A DNA stretch of 64,000 nt from Pseudomonas monteilii NBRC 103158 = DSM 14164. Lineage in GTDB: Bacteria > Pseudomonadota > Gammaproteobacteria > Pseudomonadales > Pseudomonadaceae. Shown here piece by piece: positions 51,934-60,615 of this stretch. The stretch is taken from positions 214,768 to 278,767 of the forward strand of contig NZ_BBIS01000010.1 of the NCBI RefSeq assembly GCF_000730605.1. Direction: 5' to 3'. The translations under genes were made by a program, and so were the position numbers. Under the pieces are notes generated by a model that worked only from the letters and a program-made list of their open reading frames with translations, was not told the origin of the DNA and did no database searches. Position 1 is the stretch's first letter, and every line of letters starts with the position of its first letter.

Positions 51934-52770
51934 ATGGCTCTGCTTGGGCGTTACAACAGTTTGCAAATCGTGAAGCACGTGGACTTCGGCCTGTACCTGG
52001 ACGGCGGTGCCGACGGCGAGATCCTGCTGCCCGGGCGCTACATCCCGAAAAACGCCGAAACCGAGGTGGATGACTGGCTGAACGTGTTCATCTACCTGGA
52101 CAGCGAAGACCAGCTGATCGCCACCACCGAAAAGCCCAAGGTGCAGGTCGGCGAATTCGCCAGCCTCAAGGTCAAGGACATCAACGGTGCCGGCATTTTC
52201 CTGGATTGGGGCCTGTCCAAGGACCTGCTGATGCCGTACTCGGAAGAGGCACGGCCGCTGAAGATCGGCGACTACTGCGTGGTGCACGTCTACCTCGACA
52301 AGCGCACCCGCCGCATCACCGCTACTTCACGCCTGGACCGCTACCTCGACGTCACCCCGGCTGACTACAAGGTCGGGCAACCGGTCGAGCTGCTGGTAGC
52401 CGGTGAAACGCCGATGGGCTTCAAGGCCATCATCAACAACCGTCACTGGGGCCTGATTCACAAGAACGAGGTGTTCAAGTTCCTGCGTTCGGGTATGCAC
52501 GAGAAGGGCTTCATCAAGGAAGTGCGCCACGACGGCAAGATCGCCCTCAGCCTGCAGCCAGTGGGCGCGGCCCTGTCCGACAGCCTGCAAGAACAGATCA
52601 TGGCACGCCTGGAGGCTGAAGGTGGGGTGTTGGGCGTGTGCGACAAGAGCGACCCGGCGCTGATCAGCAAGCTGTTCAACGTCAGCAAAGGCAACTTCAA
52701 GAAGGCCATTGGCGGGTTGTTCAAGCAGGGCCTGATCGTCATCCATGACGACCGTATCGAAAAGGTCTGA
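51934..52770 (+). CDS. S1-domain RNA-binding protein, CvfB/YitL family
   Basis: The 278-residue protein consists of tandem S1-type OB folds and a C-terminal winged helix, as in CvfB. Visible are FGLYLDGGADGEILLPGRYIP in the first, GAGIFLDWGLSKDLLMPYSE in the second, GLIHKNEVFKFLRSGM in the third and FNVSKGNFKKAIGGLFKQGLI as the winged helix. In Staphylococcus the family affects virulence-gene expression through RNA; the role here is not known. Convergent with the next gene, 6 bp apart. Confidence 0.9.
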   Translation: MALLGRYNSLQIVKHVDFGLYLDGGADGEILLPGRYIPKNAETEVDDWLNVFIYLDSEDQLIATTEKPKVQVGEFASLKVKDINGAGIFLDWGLSKDLLMPYSEEARPLKIGDYCVVHVYLDKRTRRITATSRLDRYLDVTPADYKVGQPVELLVAGETPMGFKAIINNRHWGLIHKNEVFKFLRSGMHEKGFIKEVRHDGKIALSLQPVGAALSDSLQEQIMARLEAEGGVLGVCDKSDPALISKLFNVSKGNFKKAIGGLFKQGLIVIHDDRIEKV

Positions 52771-52776
52771 CTGCCC

Positions 52777-53157
52777 TTACGCCTGTACGAAGTTGCGGAA
52801 GTCCAGTTGCTCGCCACCCGGACGGGTGTCGCGCAGCAGCGAGTCGCGGTCAGCGCTGAGGGCCAGGCTGATGGTCGAGCGGCGCTTGCCGGGCTTGCGC
52901 ACTTCCATCTGCTCCAGGTGAGCCTTGAGGAAGTTGGTGGGCACCTTCAGGTGCTGCAGCTCATCGCTTTCTGGCGTGTGCAACAGCAGGTTGACCCAGT
53001 CGGCCTGGCCCTTGCCCAGGAGCGCCACGGGCACTTCGAACCACCACAGGTTGCGTTTGTTGTCCAGGATGGCGAACAGGGTATTGCTGCTGGTCAGCAC
53101 CGGCCGGGCCAATGCTTCGTTGCGCCGGGCGATGGCGGCGGGTTTGTCGAGTTTCAT
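52777..53157 (-). CDS. Conserved cytoplasmic protein of unknown function
   Basis: The 126-residue protein has no signal or membrane segment. It is basic, with NTLFAILDNKRNLWWFEVPV and RKPGKRRSTISLALSADRD as notable stretches. I do not recognise the family. The gene is alone, with a REP element upstream of it. Confidence 0.7.
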   Translation of the reverse strand: MKLDKPAAIARRNEALARPVLTSSNTLFAILDNKRNLWWFEVPVALLGKGQADWVNLLLHTPESDELQHLKVPTNFLKAHLEQMEVRKPGKRRSTISLALSADRDSLLRDTRPGGEQLDFRNFVQA

Positions 53158-53244
53158 GCAGGTTCCTGCGGGTTGACGCTATGAAGGCCTGCATTGTGAG
53201 GGGTGGCACGGGGCGGGGCAAGGTTTGTGATTTGCGGTGCCTGT

Positions 53245-53279
53245 GCCGGTCTCTTCGCGGGTTTACCCGCGAAGAGGCC
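53245..53279 (+). repeat. REP element
   Basis: GCCGGTCTCTTCGCGGGTTT then ACCCGCGAAGAGGCC, a full palindromic REP. Confidence 0.85.
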
Positions 53280-53286
53280 AGTAGCA

Positions 53287-54759
53287 TTACCGCCGAACCG
53301 GCACGCTCAACTCGGAAGTAGCCCCATCAGCAGTGGTCAAGGTTGCAGTAAAGCTGCGCAACCCGCCGATGTTCTCCAGCACCTGGGCAAACCGCGCCTG
53401 CCCCTGCTCGTCACTGTTCACCAGCGCGTCCCCAAGGTACTGCTCTGCCTCGGTGCCATCGGCTTGGGCATTACCAAAGAACTCCACACGCAACAGGCTC
53501 GACACCGGTCCCTGCACCTCGCCGCGCAATACATTGCCTTCCAGCGCCATCAGCCGTGGGGCCTGTTGGTTGTGGTTAGGCAGCGGCTGGCAAGGCTTGG
53601 GCTCGCCCTTGGCATCACAGATGATCGCCTGGTCCTGCTTGGGCAAATCGGCCCCCACCCCGCGCGAACCCACATACAGCGCATGCGCCTGCGCCGGGAC
53701 GCCAAACACGATGGCGCCCGTGCGTTGGTCAGGCACGCAGGAGCCGCCCGCCTCGCAGCGGCGGATATCCTGGCTGTTACCCCAGATGCGGTTGGCGCTC
53801 AGGCGCGTGGCGGTCGTGTCCGGCTCCGGGCGCAGGGCCACGCCGATGCGGTTACCGTGGATCAGGTTGCCGTCGAGGATGTTGCCCTCGCCGGTCACGC
53901 TGACCCCGATCGAGTTGCCGCTGAAGGTATTGGCTGCCAGGTAATTGCGCTTGCCCCAGTTGATCTGCAGGCCGTCGGAGTAATTCTCGAAGCGGTTGCG
54001 CACCACGCTGTTGTCGTTGCCCAGCAGAATCTCGATGCCTTGCGAGGGCTCCGGGTTGGCAGCGGTGGAGCGGAACAGGTTGTCGGCCACCAGGTTGAAC
54101 GCCGCGCCACGGGTCAGCTCCAGGCCGTCGCCATTGTCGATCAGCTGGTTGCGCAGCACCTTGTTGTTGTTCGTGGTGGTGGCGGTGGGGTTACCGGCAC
54201 CGTCATCACCGGTCAGCATGATGCCCGCGCCGCCCTTGTTGGCGACGATGCGGTTGTCTTCGATCACGTTGCCGCTGGCGCGGTTGACCAGGATGCCGAT
54301 GCAGAAGTTGCGCACTTCCAGGCCGCTCAAATGCACGCCTTGGGTATCGCGCAGCACCAGCCCGGGGTGGGTGGTGGTGCGCACGTTGGTGCCGAACTGG
54401 CCGGGCAGGGCGCCGGGGCAGGTGCGCACGCCTTGGTCCTTGATGTAAGCCGAACCGTCGATGGCGATGTATTGGCCATCGCGTGCCCAGGGCAGGCCAG
54501 TGATGCGCACCGGGCCTTTGATTTCTGGCAGTGGGCTATTGGGGCGGATGACGTAGGGCGGCTTGCCCACTGCCGCAATGTCGATGCGGTAATGGCCAGG
54601 GTTCTGGTTGCTGGTTTCGATGGCCCAGCGCAGCGAGCCGGGTTGGCCATCGTCGGCGTAATGCTCGACACGCAGGGTTTCAGGGTTAGCCGGTGCGGCG
54701 GCCAGTGGGGGCAAGGGGAGCAGTGGCAGCAAGGCCACCAGCGCAGGCATCAGACGCAT
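53287..54759 (-). CDS. Exported right-handed beta-helix protein
   Basis: The 490-residue protein has a signal peptide (cleavage after LAA, near residue 21). A central region of short beta-helix coils follows from about 150 to 320, rich in Asn and Gly (GNVIEDNRIVANKGG, NSVVRNRFENYSDG, GNILDGNLIHGNRIG), as in NosD, pectate lyase and related folds. The C-terminal part looks like a separate beta domain. The N-terminal YADDGQPGSLRWAIE is typical of CSLREA-like choice-of-anchor proteins. A carbohydrate-related role is possible but not shown. Confidence 0.85.
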   Translation of the reverse strand: MRLMPALVALLPLLPLPPLAAAPANPETLRVEHYADDGQPGSLRWAIETSNQNPGHYRIDIAAVGKPPYVIRPNSPLPEIKGPVRITGLPWARDGQYIAIDGSAYIKDQGVRTCPGALPGQFGTNVRTTTHPGLVLRDTQGVHLSGLEVRNFCIGILVNRASGNVIEDNRIVANKGGAGIMLTGDDGAGNPTATTTNNNKVLRNQLIDNGDGLELTRGAAFNLVADNLFRSTAANPEPSQGIEILLGNDNSVVRNRFENYSDGLQINWGKRNYLAANTFSGNSIGVSVTGEGNILDGNLIHGNRIGVALRPEPDTTATRLSANRIWGNSQDIRRCEAGGSCVPDQRTGAIVFGVPAQAHALYVGSRGVGADLPKQDQAIICDAKGEPKPCQPLPNHNQQAPRLMALEGNVLRGEVQGPVSSLLRVEFFGNAQADGTEAEQYLGDALVNSDEQGQARFAQVLENIGGLRSFTATLTTADGATSELSVPVRR

Positions 54760-54928
54760 GGGTGCGGGTATCCGGAAAACATTGTTTTTATGAAGTGCCA
54801 GCCTGCTTTGGGCGGACGTTTGCGGGGGATTCTAGGGCAGGGCTGATGGCATCGCGCGGGCGCTGGGGCGATTCGGTGCGGTATTCGCCCGCAGTTTTAC
54901 CGCTCGGCCCAAGGGGTACAAATCCGTT

Positions 54929-54956
54929 GAAACTCCTGGCGAGGGCGTTGGGTCCA
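54929..54956 (+). promoter_or_regulatory. Possible ECF-type promoter of the CsbD gene
   Basis: GAAAC (54929-54933) and GGTCCA (54951-54956) place AAC and GTC 18 bp apart, the spacing of sigma-E-like promoters. Transcription would start about 40 nt before the ATG. The motif is short, so this is weak. Confidence 0.3.
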
Positions 54957-55003
54957 CCAACTGTCGGCACGGTTTACGTGTCTCCCATTGCAGGAGTTTT
55001 GCC

Positions 55004-55183
55004 ATGAGCGGTACTAAAGACAAAGCGAAAGGCCTAGCCAACGAAGCGGTTGGCAACATCAAACAGGGCGTCGGCAAGGTGACCGACAACGACAAGCTGC
55101 GGGCCGAGGGCAAGGCGCAGGAACTGAAGGGCGAGGCGCAGCAGGTCAAGGGCAATGTGAAGGATGCGGTGAAGAAGCCTTGA
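55004..55183 (+). CDS. CsbD-family stress protein
   Basis: The 59-residue protein is very hydrophilic, with repeated KGxAxxAxGxxK-type helices: [20 protein letters not shown], then [20 protein letters not shown]. This is the CsbD pattern. Members are induced by general or osmotic stress; the mechanism is unknown. CAGGAG lies 7 nt before the ATG. The 244-bp gap before it holds a possible ECF promoter and nothing else that I see. A REP follows. Confidence 0.92.
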   Translation: MSGTKDKAKGLANEAVGNIKQGVGKVTDNDKLRAEGKAQELKGEAQQVKGNVKDAVKKP

Positions 55184-55198
55184 TTCGAGGCAGTCTGA

Positions 55199-55234
55199 CC
55201 CGGCCTCTTCGCGGGCAAGCCCCCGAAGAGGCCG
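55199..55234 (+). repeat. REP element
   Basis: CCCGGCCTCTTCGCGGGCAA then GCCCCCGAAGAGGCCG, a palindromic REP after the CsbD gene. Confidence 0.8.
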
Positions 55235-55342
55235 GACCTGTGTAAGCAAATTCTTCAAGCATGGCGGGGAGCAGCACAGCAACCGCAGGGTCTATTAGAC
55301 TTACCCGTTGTATTGATGAATCAAGCGGCGAAAGGAGACGCT

Positions 55343-56302
55343 ATGATTTTCCCCGACCTGCGCGGTCTGCCCCTGCACCGCGTGCTGGTACGCACCGTCA
55401 AGGAATTCCTCGACGATGAGATGTCCACCTATGCCTCCGCGCTGGCTTACCAGGCGTTGTTTTCGCTGTTCCCCTTCTTGCTGTTCCTGATTGCCCTGAT
55501 TGGTTTCCTGCACCTGCCAGACTTCTTCTCCTGGCTGCGCCTGCAAACCGAGCTGGTGCTGCCGCCCCAGGCACTGGAGCAGGTAAACCCGGTAATCGAC
55601 CAACTCCAGCAGTCCAAGGGCGGGCTGCTGTCGGTGGGTATCGTGATTGCCCTGTGGACCGCGTCGGCGGGCGTGCGCCTGATGATGAGCGCCATGAACG
55701 CCGCCTACGACGTGCCCGAAGGGCGACCGGTATGGAAGCGCATACCCCTTTCCATCATCTACACCGTAGGCTTGGCCGGCATGCTACTGGTAGCGGCGGC
55801 GCTGATGGTGCTGGGGCCGCAAGTGATGGAGTGGATTGCCTCACAGGTAGGCATGCAGGAGTTCATCGTAACGCTGTGGACCATCCTGCGCTGGCCGGCG
55901 ATCATCATCCTGATGATGGTGGCCGTTGCGGTGATCTACTACGTGATGCCCGACGTTAAGCAGAAGTTTCGCTTCATCACACCCGGCTCGGTGCTGGCGG
56001 TGGTGGTGTGGATCGTGGCCTCGCTGGGCTTTGCCTACTACGTGAAAACCTTTGCCGACTACAACGCCATGTACGGCAGCATTGGTGCAATCATCGTGCT
56101 GTTGCTGTATTTCTATATCTCGGCTGCCGTATTGCTGCTGGGCGCCGAAATGAATGCGGTGATCGAGCACATGTCAGCCGAAGGCAAGAACCCGGGCGAA
56201 AAAGATTTCAACGGCGAAAAGCCCAAGGAAACCTTGACGGTGCTGGGCCACGAGCACCCCAACCCGAATGCGTCCAATACTGTCGAGCCGAACACCAGAT
56301 GA
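55343..56302 (+). CDS. YihY/BrkB-family membrane protein
   Basis: The 319-residue inner-membrane protein has about six hydrophobic helices and the family patterns [41 protein letters not shown] and, near the end, [30 protein letters not shown]. Once called ribonuclease BN by mistake; the true function is unknown. Start is the ATG at 55343 with AAAGGAG before it. The stop overlaps the def start (ATGA), so the two are coupled. Confidence 0.93.
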   Translation: MIFPDLRGLPLHRVLVRTVKEFLDDEMSTYASALAYQALFSLFPFLLFLIALIGFLHLPDFFSWLRLQTELVLPPQALEQVNPVIDQLQQSKGGLLSVGIVIALWTASAGVRLMMSAMNAAYDVPEGRPVWKRIPLSIIYTVGLAGMLLVAAALMVLGPQVMEWIASQVGMQEFIVTLWTILRWPAIIILMMVAVAVIYYVMPDVKQKFRFITPGSVLAVVVWIVASLGFAYYVKTFADYNAMYGSIGAIIVLLLYFYISAAVLLLGAEMNAVIEHMSAEGKNPGEKDFNGEKPKETLTVLGHEHPNPNASNTVEPNTR

Positions 56303-56835
56303 TTCGCGACATTCTTAAAATGGGTGATGAACGCCTGCTACGCATCGCCCCGCCCGTGCCCGAGCACCTGTTCGGCACGGCCGAACTGCAGCAACTGATC
56401 GACGACATGTTCGAAACCATGCGCCATGTGGGCGGGGTCGGCCTGGCCGCGCCGCAGATTGGCGTCGACCTGCAGTTGGTGATCTTCGGCTTCGAGCGCA
56501 GCGAACGTTACCCCGATGCCGAAGCGGTGCCGCAGACCATTTTGCTCAACCCGGTCATCACACCGACCTCCACCGAGGTCGAGGACGGCTGGGAAGGCTG
56601 CCTGTCGGTGCCTGGCCTGCGTGGCGTGGTGCCGCGCTTCAAGCACATCTGCTACGAAGGGGTCGACCCCCAGGGCAACCCGATCAACCGCTTTGCCGAC
56701 GGCTTCCATGCACGGGTGGTGCAGCACGAGTGCGATCACCTGATCGGCCGTTTGTACCCATCGCGCATTCAGGACTTCGCCAAGTTCGGTTACACCGAGG
56801 TGCTGTTCCCGGGGCTCGACGTCAGCGACGACTAA
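56299..56835 (+). CDS. def: Peptide deformylase
   Basis: This metalloenzyme removes the N-formyl group from new proteins. The 178-residue protein has all three motifs: [10 protein letters not shown] (46-55), EGCLS (99-103, Cys101 as metal ligand) and HECDH (143-147, two His ligands and catalytic Glu). It is longer than a minimal deformylase and may be a second copy, since the main def gene usually sits beside fmt. Coupled to the BrkB-like gene; its stop overlaps the end of the convergent GNAT gene. Confidence 0.95.
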   Translation: MIRDILKMGDERLLRIAPPVPEHLFGTAELQQLIDDMFETMRHVGGVGLAAPQIGVDLQLVIFGFERSERYPDAEAVPQTILLNPVITPTSTEVEDGWEGCLSVPGLRGVVPRFKHICYEGVDPQGNPINRFADGFHARVVQHECDHLIGRLYPSRIQDFAKFGYTEVLFPGLDVSDD

Positions 56836-57245
56836 GCCCGCTCCAGCGCTACCAGGCGTTTGCTGCGCTGGTAGCGCAGCAGGCGGCTTGCCAGGCTTTC
56901 GGGCAGTTGCCCGGCCATGTGGAAACCCAGGCGCTGATAGAAGGGCGCCAGGTCCGGGTGGCAGAACAGCCAGGTTGGGCCATTGGCCTGCTCCAGCGCC
57001 GCATCGATCAAGCGTCCGGCCACCCCCTTGTTGCGCTGTTGCGGGTCGACGAACAACCCGGTCAGCCAATAACCATCGCCTACGGGGCTCAGGCTCAAGC
57101 CTGCAATGATGCCCGGCGCCCTCGCCACCCACAGTTGCGCATCGCTTGCAGCACGCATGCGCGAGCCGTGCTGACGGTAAAAATGGTCCAGTAGCCGGCG
57201 TTTAGTGTCCGAAAGCGTCGAGCAGTGAAGATATGTTAATGAAAT
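56832..57245 (-). CDS. GNAT acetyltransferase with probable ATT start
   Basis: The protein is a single GNAT domain: [40 protein letters not shown] (acetyl-CoA loop) and [11 protein letters not shown]. The first ATG in frame is at 57158, which gives only 108 residues and cuts off the first helix. Upstream in frame the DNA still reads like the missing N-terminus ([15 protein letters not shown]), but there is no ATG, GTG or TTG. An ATT at 57245 has AGGA 6 nt before it and gives SLTYLHCS next, so I place the start there (137 residues). Alternatively the start codon was lost by mutation. Substrate unknown. Confidence 0.7.
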   Translation of the reverse strand: MSLTYLHCSTLSDTKRRLLDHFYRQHGSRMRAASDAQLWVARAPGIIAGLSLSPVGDGYWLTGLFVDPQQRNKGVAGRLIDAALEQANGPTWLFCHPDLAPFYQRLGFHMAGQLPESLASRLLRYQRSKRLVALERA

Positions 57246-57515
57246 GGCGAGTCCTGCCCTGAAAGCTGGCCAGAGGCTCTGGCTGGATGTTTTGCGGCTA
57301 ATTTGACGCAGATTGTTGCAAATCCGGCAAGGGTGAATATCCGACTACGGGGTTCAACTATTGCCATGCGGGAGTAGACTTTTACACATCCCCCCTGGCA
57401 GTACGAAGCGGGATCGGTACTTCGTGCCATCTTCACCGTAGATGGCAACTTCTCCGTGCCGTTCACGGCAATAGAAGTCAATCGATCAGCTTGAATGCTT
57501 AAAAGGCAAACCCAC
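57246..57515. other. Gap between GNAT and DUF2790 genes
   Basis: About 270 bp that must hold the promoters of two divergent genes. I see no confident promoter pair, no repeat of the REP families and no ORF worth calling. Confidence 0.4.
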
Positions 57516-57773
57516 ATGAAACCATTACTGATTCTTGCATTGGTCGGTATGTCCTCGTTCGCCCTCGCCGATGAGGCCACCCCCGTCTCCAGCCAGCCTG
57601 TGGCCCAGCAGTATGACTATTCCATGAACCTGGACATCAAACGGGTGATCAACTTGTCGACCATCCCCAATGTCTGCGAAGTGGTACCTGCCACCATGAC
57701 CTATGAAGACCACCAAGGCCAGGTGCATACCATTCAGTACCGGGCCATGGGTGAGGGTTGTCAGCAAGGTTGA
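57516..57773 (+). CDS. DUF2790 small periplasmic protein
   Basis: The 85-residue protein has a signal peptide (cleavage after ALA, near residue 19) and the DUF2790 core YDYSMNLDIKRVINLS, then CEVVPATMTYEDHQG. In pseudomonads such proteins are often under metal-responsive control; their role is unknown. AAAAGGC precedes the ATG. The gene is alone and followed by an inverted repeat. Confidence 0.85.
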   Translation: MKPLLILALVGMSSFALADEATPVSSQPVAQQYDYSMNLDIKRVINLSTIPNVCEVVPATMTYEDHQGQVHTIQYRAMGEGCQQG

Positions 57774-57789
57774 AGCTGAAGCGATCCTT

Positions 57790-57871
57790 TAGGAGCGGCT
57801 TTAGCCGCGAACACCGGCGCAGCCGGTGCCATCCACCATCGGTAGATGGATCGCGGGGAAGCCCGCTCCTA
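57790..57871. repeat. Paired REP-like element (AGGAGCGG family)
   Basis: AGGAGCGG at the left end and CCCGCTCCT at the right end form an inverted pair about 80 bp apart, with further palindromes inside (ACCGGCGCAGCCGGT; CATC/GATG arms). It has the look of two head-to-head REPs of the TAGGAGCGG family. Confidence 0.65.
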
Positions 57872-57913
57872 CAGGCTATAAAGCCACTGCTCGAGAGAAT
57901 AATTTCCAAGGCC

Positions 57914-57940
57914 TGTCGATTCCTCCGTTCTCCATTCGAC
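57914..57940 (+). promoter_or_regulatory. ECF42-like promoter of the sigma-factor operon
   Basis: TGTCGA (57914-57919), 17 bp, then CGAC (57937-57940). From memory, ECF42 sigma factors recognise TGTCGA at -35 and a CGA/TC-type -10. The site lies about 50 bp before the first gene of an operon that encodes an ECF42-type sigma factor, which points to autoregulation. Confidence 0.6.
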
Positions 57941-57990
57941 CATAGGTGAAGGCACCACCGTGCCCCCATGACCTGTCGGAGGAACCCCCG

Positions 57991-58416
57991 ATGAGCACCG
58001 CAGCCGAAACCGAGATCCGCCAACTGATCGAGCGCTGGATGCAGGCCGTGCGCGATCGCGACATCCCCAACATCACCGCCCCCTATGCCGATGACATCGT
58101 CGCCTTCGATGCCATCCAGGCGCTGCAATTCAAGGGCAAGGCTGCCTACACCGCGCACTGGGAAATGTGCATGGGCATGTGCACCGGCCCCATGGTCTTC
58201 GAACTGGCCGAACTCACCGTACACGCCGCTGGCGACCTGGCCCTGGCCCACTGGCTGAACCGCTGCGGCCCGGGCGATGACGAAAGCCAGTGCGGCTTTA
58301 TGCGTGCCACCGTGGGCTATCGTCGTCAGAATGGCCAGTGGCAGGTGATCCATGAGCACTGGTCGGCGCCGTTCGACATGGAAACCCAGAAAGCCCTGTT
58401 CGATCTCAAGCCCTGA
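57991..58416 (+). CDS. SnoaL/NTF2-like protein of the ECF42 operon
   Basis: The 141-residue protein has the cone-shaped SnoaL/SgcJ fold: ETEIRQLIERWMQAVRDRD at the start, YADDIVAFDAIQAL, and GQWQVIHEHWSAPFD at the end. Family members bind or transform small molecules; here the ligand is unknown. GGAGGAA precedes the ATG. First of four genes in tandem (44, 21 and -1 bp gaps) that end with the sigma factor. Confidence 0.88.
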   Translation: MSTAAETEIRQLIERWMQAVRDRDIPNITAPYADDIVAFDAIQALQFKGKAAYTAHWEMCMGMCTGPMVFELAELTVHAAGDLALAHWLNRCGPGDDESQCGFMRATVGYRRQNGQWQVIHEHWSAPFDMETQKALFDLKP

Positions 58417-58460
58417 GCCGTTATCGCCAAACGCACTTTGCCAATGCCCTGGAGGCGACC

Positions 58461-58805
58461 ATGAAATACCTGTGCCTGGTCTATTGTGACGAGGGGCTGC
58501 TGCACAGCCTGCCCGACAGCCCGGAAGACGCCGAATGCATGGCGTATGCCGAAGCCATCCAGGGCTCCGGGCGAATGCTGGCGGCCGAGGCGCTGAAGCC
58601 TGTGCAGACCGCCACCACGGTACGGGTGCGCAACGGGCACATGAGCCTGACCGACGGCCCGTTCGCCGAAACCAAAGAGCAACTGGCGGGTTTTTACCTG
58701 GTGGAGGCCCGCGACTTGAACGAGGCGCTGAACATCGCCAAGGGTATTCCTGCCGCACGGGTCGGTAGCGTCGAGGTAAGGCCCGTGCGCCAACTGCAAC
58801 CCTGA
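58461..58805 (+). CDS. DGPF/YCII-family protein
   Basis: The 114-residue ferredoxin-like protein starts with MKYLCLVYCDE and has the diagnostic SLTDGPFAETKEQLAGFYLVEARD. DGPF proteins are the standard genetic partners of ECF42 sigma factors, although their biochemical role is not known. Its presence supports the sigma-factor classification. Confidence 0.92.
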   Translation: MKYLCLVYCDEGLLHSLPDSPEDAECMAYAEAIQGSGRMLAAEALKPVQTATTVRVRNGHMSLTDGPFAETKEQLAGFYLVEARDLNEALNIAKGIPAARVGSVEVRPVRQLQP

Positions 58806-58826
58806 CAGCCAAGGAGCACAACAACA

Positions 58827-59312
58827 ATGAGCCTTGCCCAACCTGCACCTGCCCAACATGAGTTGTCCATCAGCCGCTTGATCGACGCACCCCCGGCCAA
58901 GGTGTTCCGCGCCTGGACCGAACCCCAGTGGCTGATGCAGTGGTGGGGGCCGCACGGCATGACCACACCGGAGTGCGAGATGCAGTTGTGGGCCGGCGGC
59001 CTGTTCCGCACCCTGATGCGCGCGCCGGATGGCAGCGAGTACCCGAACCAGGGTGTGTTTCTGGAAATTGCCGCACCACGGCGGCTGGTGTTCACCGATG
59101 CCTTCGGCCCCGGCTGGGTGCCCTCGAACAAGGCCTTCATGACCGCCGTGATCAGCTTTGACGAGGAGCAAGGCAAAACCCGCTACACCGCCCGCGCCTG
59201 GCACTGGAATGCCGCCGACTGCCGGGCCCATGAGGAAATGGGCTTTCACCAGGGCTGGGGAGAAAGCCTGGACCGCCTGGTGGAGGTGGTGACCCAGCGG
59301 ATGCCCGACTGA
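58827..59312 (+). CDS. SRPBCC/AHSA1-domain protein
   Basis: The 161-residue protein has the START-like AHSA1 fold: ISRLIDAPPAKVFRAWTEPQWLMQWWGP, then AAPRRLVFTDAFGPGW and a C-terminal helix EMGFHQGWGESLDRLVEVV. It is predicted to bind a hydrophobic ligand. The initiation region contains AACAACAA (58820-58827) running into the ATG, a possible Hfq/Crc site. Its TGA overlaps the ATG of the sigma gene by one base. Confidence 0.9.
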   Translation: MSLAQPAPAQHELSISRLIDAPPAKVFRAWTEPQWLMQWWGPHGMTTPECEMQLWAGGLFRTLMRAPDGSEYPNQGVFLEIAAPRRLVFTDAFGPGWVPSNKAFMTAVISFDEEQGKTRYTARAWHWNAADCRAHEEMGFHQGWGESLDRLVEVVTQRMPD

Positions 59313-60550
59313 TGGCGGCACTGGCGCAAGTGCGCACCGAAGTCGAGGCGGTGTACCGGCGGGAGTCGCGGCGCATTTTGGCAACGTTGATCCGCTTGCT
59401 GGGTGATTTCGACCTGGCCGAGGAGGCCATGCATGATGCCTTCTTCATCGCTGTCGAGCGTTGGCAGCGCGACGGCATACCCGAAAACCCAAGGGCGTGG
59501 CTGGTTTCCACCGGGCGCTTCAAGGCCATTGATGCGCTGCGCCGACGCGCCCGTTTCGACCGCTCCCAGGCCGACCTGAGCATGCTGCTCGACGCCCAGG
59601 CACAGGACCCCAGCGAAGAAGAGTTGCTGGCCGATGACCGCCTGCGCCTGATCTTCACCTGCTGCCACCCGGCATTGTCCGCCGATGCCCAGGTACCGCT
59701 GACCCTGCGCGAAGTCTGCGACCTGACCACTGAACAGATTGCCCACGCCTTCCTGCAAAGCCCGGCCACCATCGCCCAGCGCATTGTCCGCGCCAAGGCC
59801 AAGATTCGCGATGCAGGCATCCCGTACCAGGTACCGGAACTGAACGAACTGCCCGAACGGCTGGAGAGCGTTTTGCGGGTTATCTACCTGGTGTTCAACG
59901 AAGGCTATTCGGCGTCATCGGGCGAGGCGCTGCTGCAGCAGGACCTAAGCGATGAAGCGATCCGCCTGGCGCGGTTGCTGGTGCAGTTACTGCCCGACCC
60001 GGAGGCGGTTGGCCTGCTGGCCTTGATGCTGCTGCAGGCGTCCCGGCAGCAGGCGCGAACCGATGCCCAGGGCAACCTGGTGGTGTTGGAGCAGCAAGAC
60101 CGCAGCCTGTGGGACCGGCAACGCATTGAGGAAGGCTGCGAGCTGGTGCGCCAGGCGCTGCAAAGCCGGGCGTTCGGCGCCTATACGGTGCAGGCGGCGA
60201 TTGCCGCGGTGCATGCCGAAGCATCGACGGCAGCGGAGACGGACTGGGCGGAGATTGTCGGGCTTTATGACGTGTTGCAGCGGCATTGGCCTTCAGCCGT
60301 GGTGGAGCTGAACCGGGCGGTGGCAGTGGCCAAGAGGGATGGACCGGAGGTTGGCTTGCAGGTGGTCGAGGGGATTATGGCGCGAGGGGAGCTGCTGGAC
60401 TATCACCTGGCGCATGTGGCTCGGGCGGAGTTGCACTATCAACTGGGGCAGGTCGAGGAGGCCCGTGCGGCTTGGCGGCAGGCGCTGGCGCTGACCCGGC
60501 AGGAGCCGGAGCGCAGGCACATTGAGCGGCGGCTTCAGGCCATTGAATGA
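59312..60550 (+). CDS. ECF42-type RNA polymerase sigma factor
   Basis: The 412-residue protein has sigma-2 (about residues 10-75, with DFDLAEEAMHDAFFIAVERW) and sigma-4 (about 115-170, with LREVCDLTTEQIAHAFLQSPATIAQRIVRAK). A long C-terminal extension of about 230 residues follows (DUF6596 then TPR-like repeats, LYDVLQRHWPSAVVELNRAVAVA). There is no anti-sigma gene nearby. In ECF42 proteins the extension is thought to control activity. The operon with DGPF, SnoaL and SRPBCC proteins is typical of the group. The signal is unknown. Confidence 0.92.
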   Translation: MAALAQVRTEVEAVYRRESRRILATLIRLLGDFDLAEEAMHDAFFIAVERWQRDGIPENPRAWLVSTGRFKAIDALRRRARFDRSQADLSMLLDAQAQDPSEEELLADDRLRLIFTCCHPALSADAQVPLTLREVCDLTTEQIAHAFLQSPATIAQRIVRAKAKIRDAGIPYQVPELNELPERLESVLRVIYLVFNEGYSASSGEALLQQDLSDEAIRLARLLVQLLPDPEAVGLLALMLLQASRQQARTDAQGNLVVLEQQDRSLWDRQRIEEGCELVRQALQSRAFGAYTVQAAIAAVHAEASTAAETDWAEIVGLYDVLQRHWPSAVVELNRAVAVAKRDGPEVGLQVVEGIMARGELLDYHLAHVARAELHYQLGQVEEARAAWRQALALTRQEPERRHIERRLQAIE

Positions 60551-60560
60551 TGTTTTCTGT

Positions 60561-60598
60561 GCCGGCCTCTTCGTGGGCACGCCCGCGAAGAGGCCGGT
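60561..60598 (+). repeat. REP element
   Basis: GCCGGCCTCTTCGTGGGCAC then GCCCGCGAAGAGGCCGGT, a palindromic REP between convergent genes. Confidence 0.85.
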
Positions 60599-60615
60599 AC
60601 TGGCTATATCGATCT

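Noticed and set aside
53203..54846. 547-codon plus-strand frame opposite the beta-helix gene
   Set aside because: Antisense artefact; the minus-strand product has a signal peptide and regular beta-helix coils.
57236..57580. 114-codon minus-strand frame upstream of the GNAT gene
   Set aside because: It overlaps the start of the DUF2790 gene, has no domain and is in a different frame from the GNAT N-terminus.
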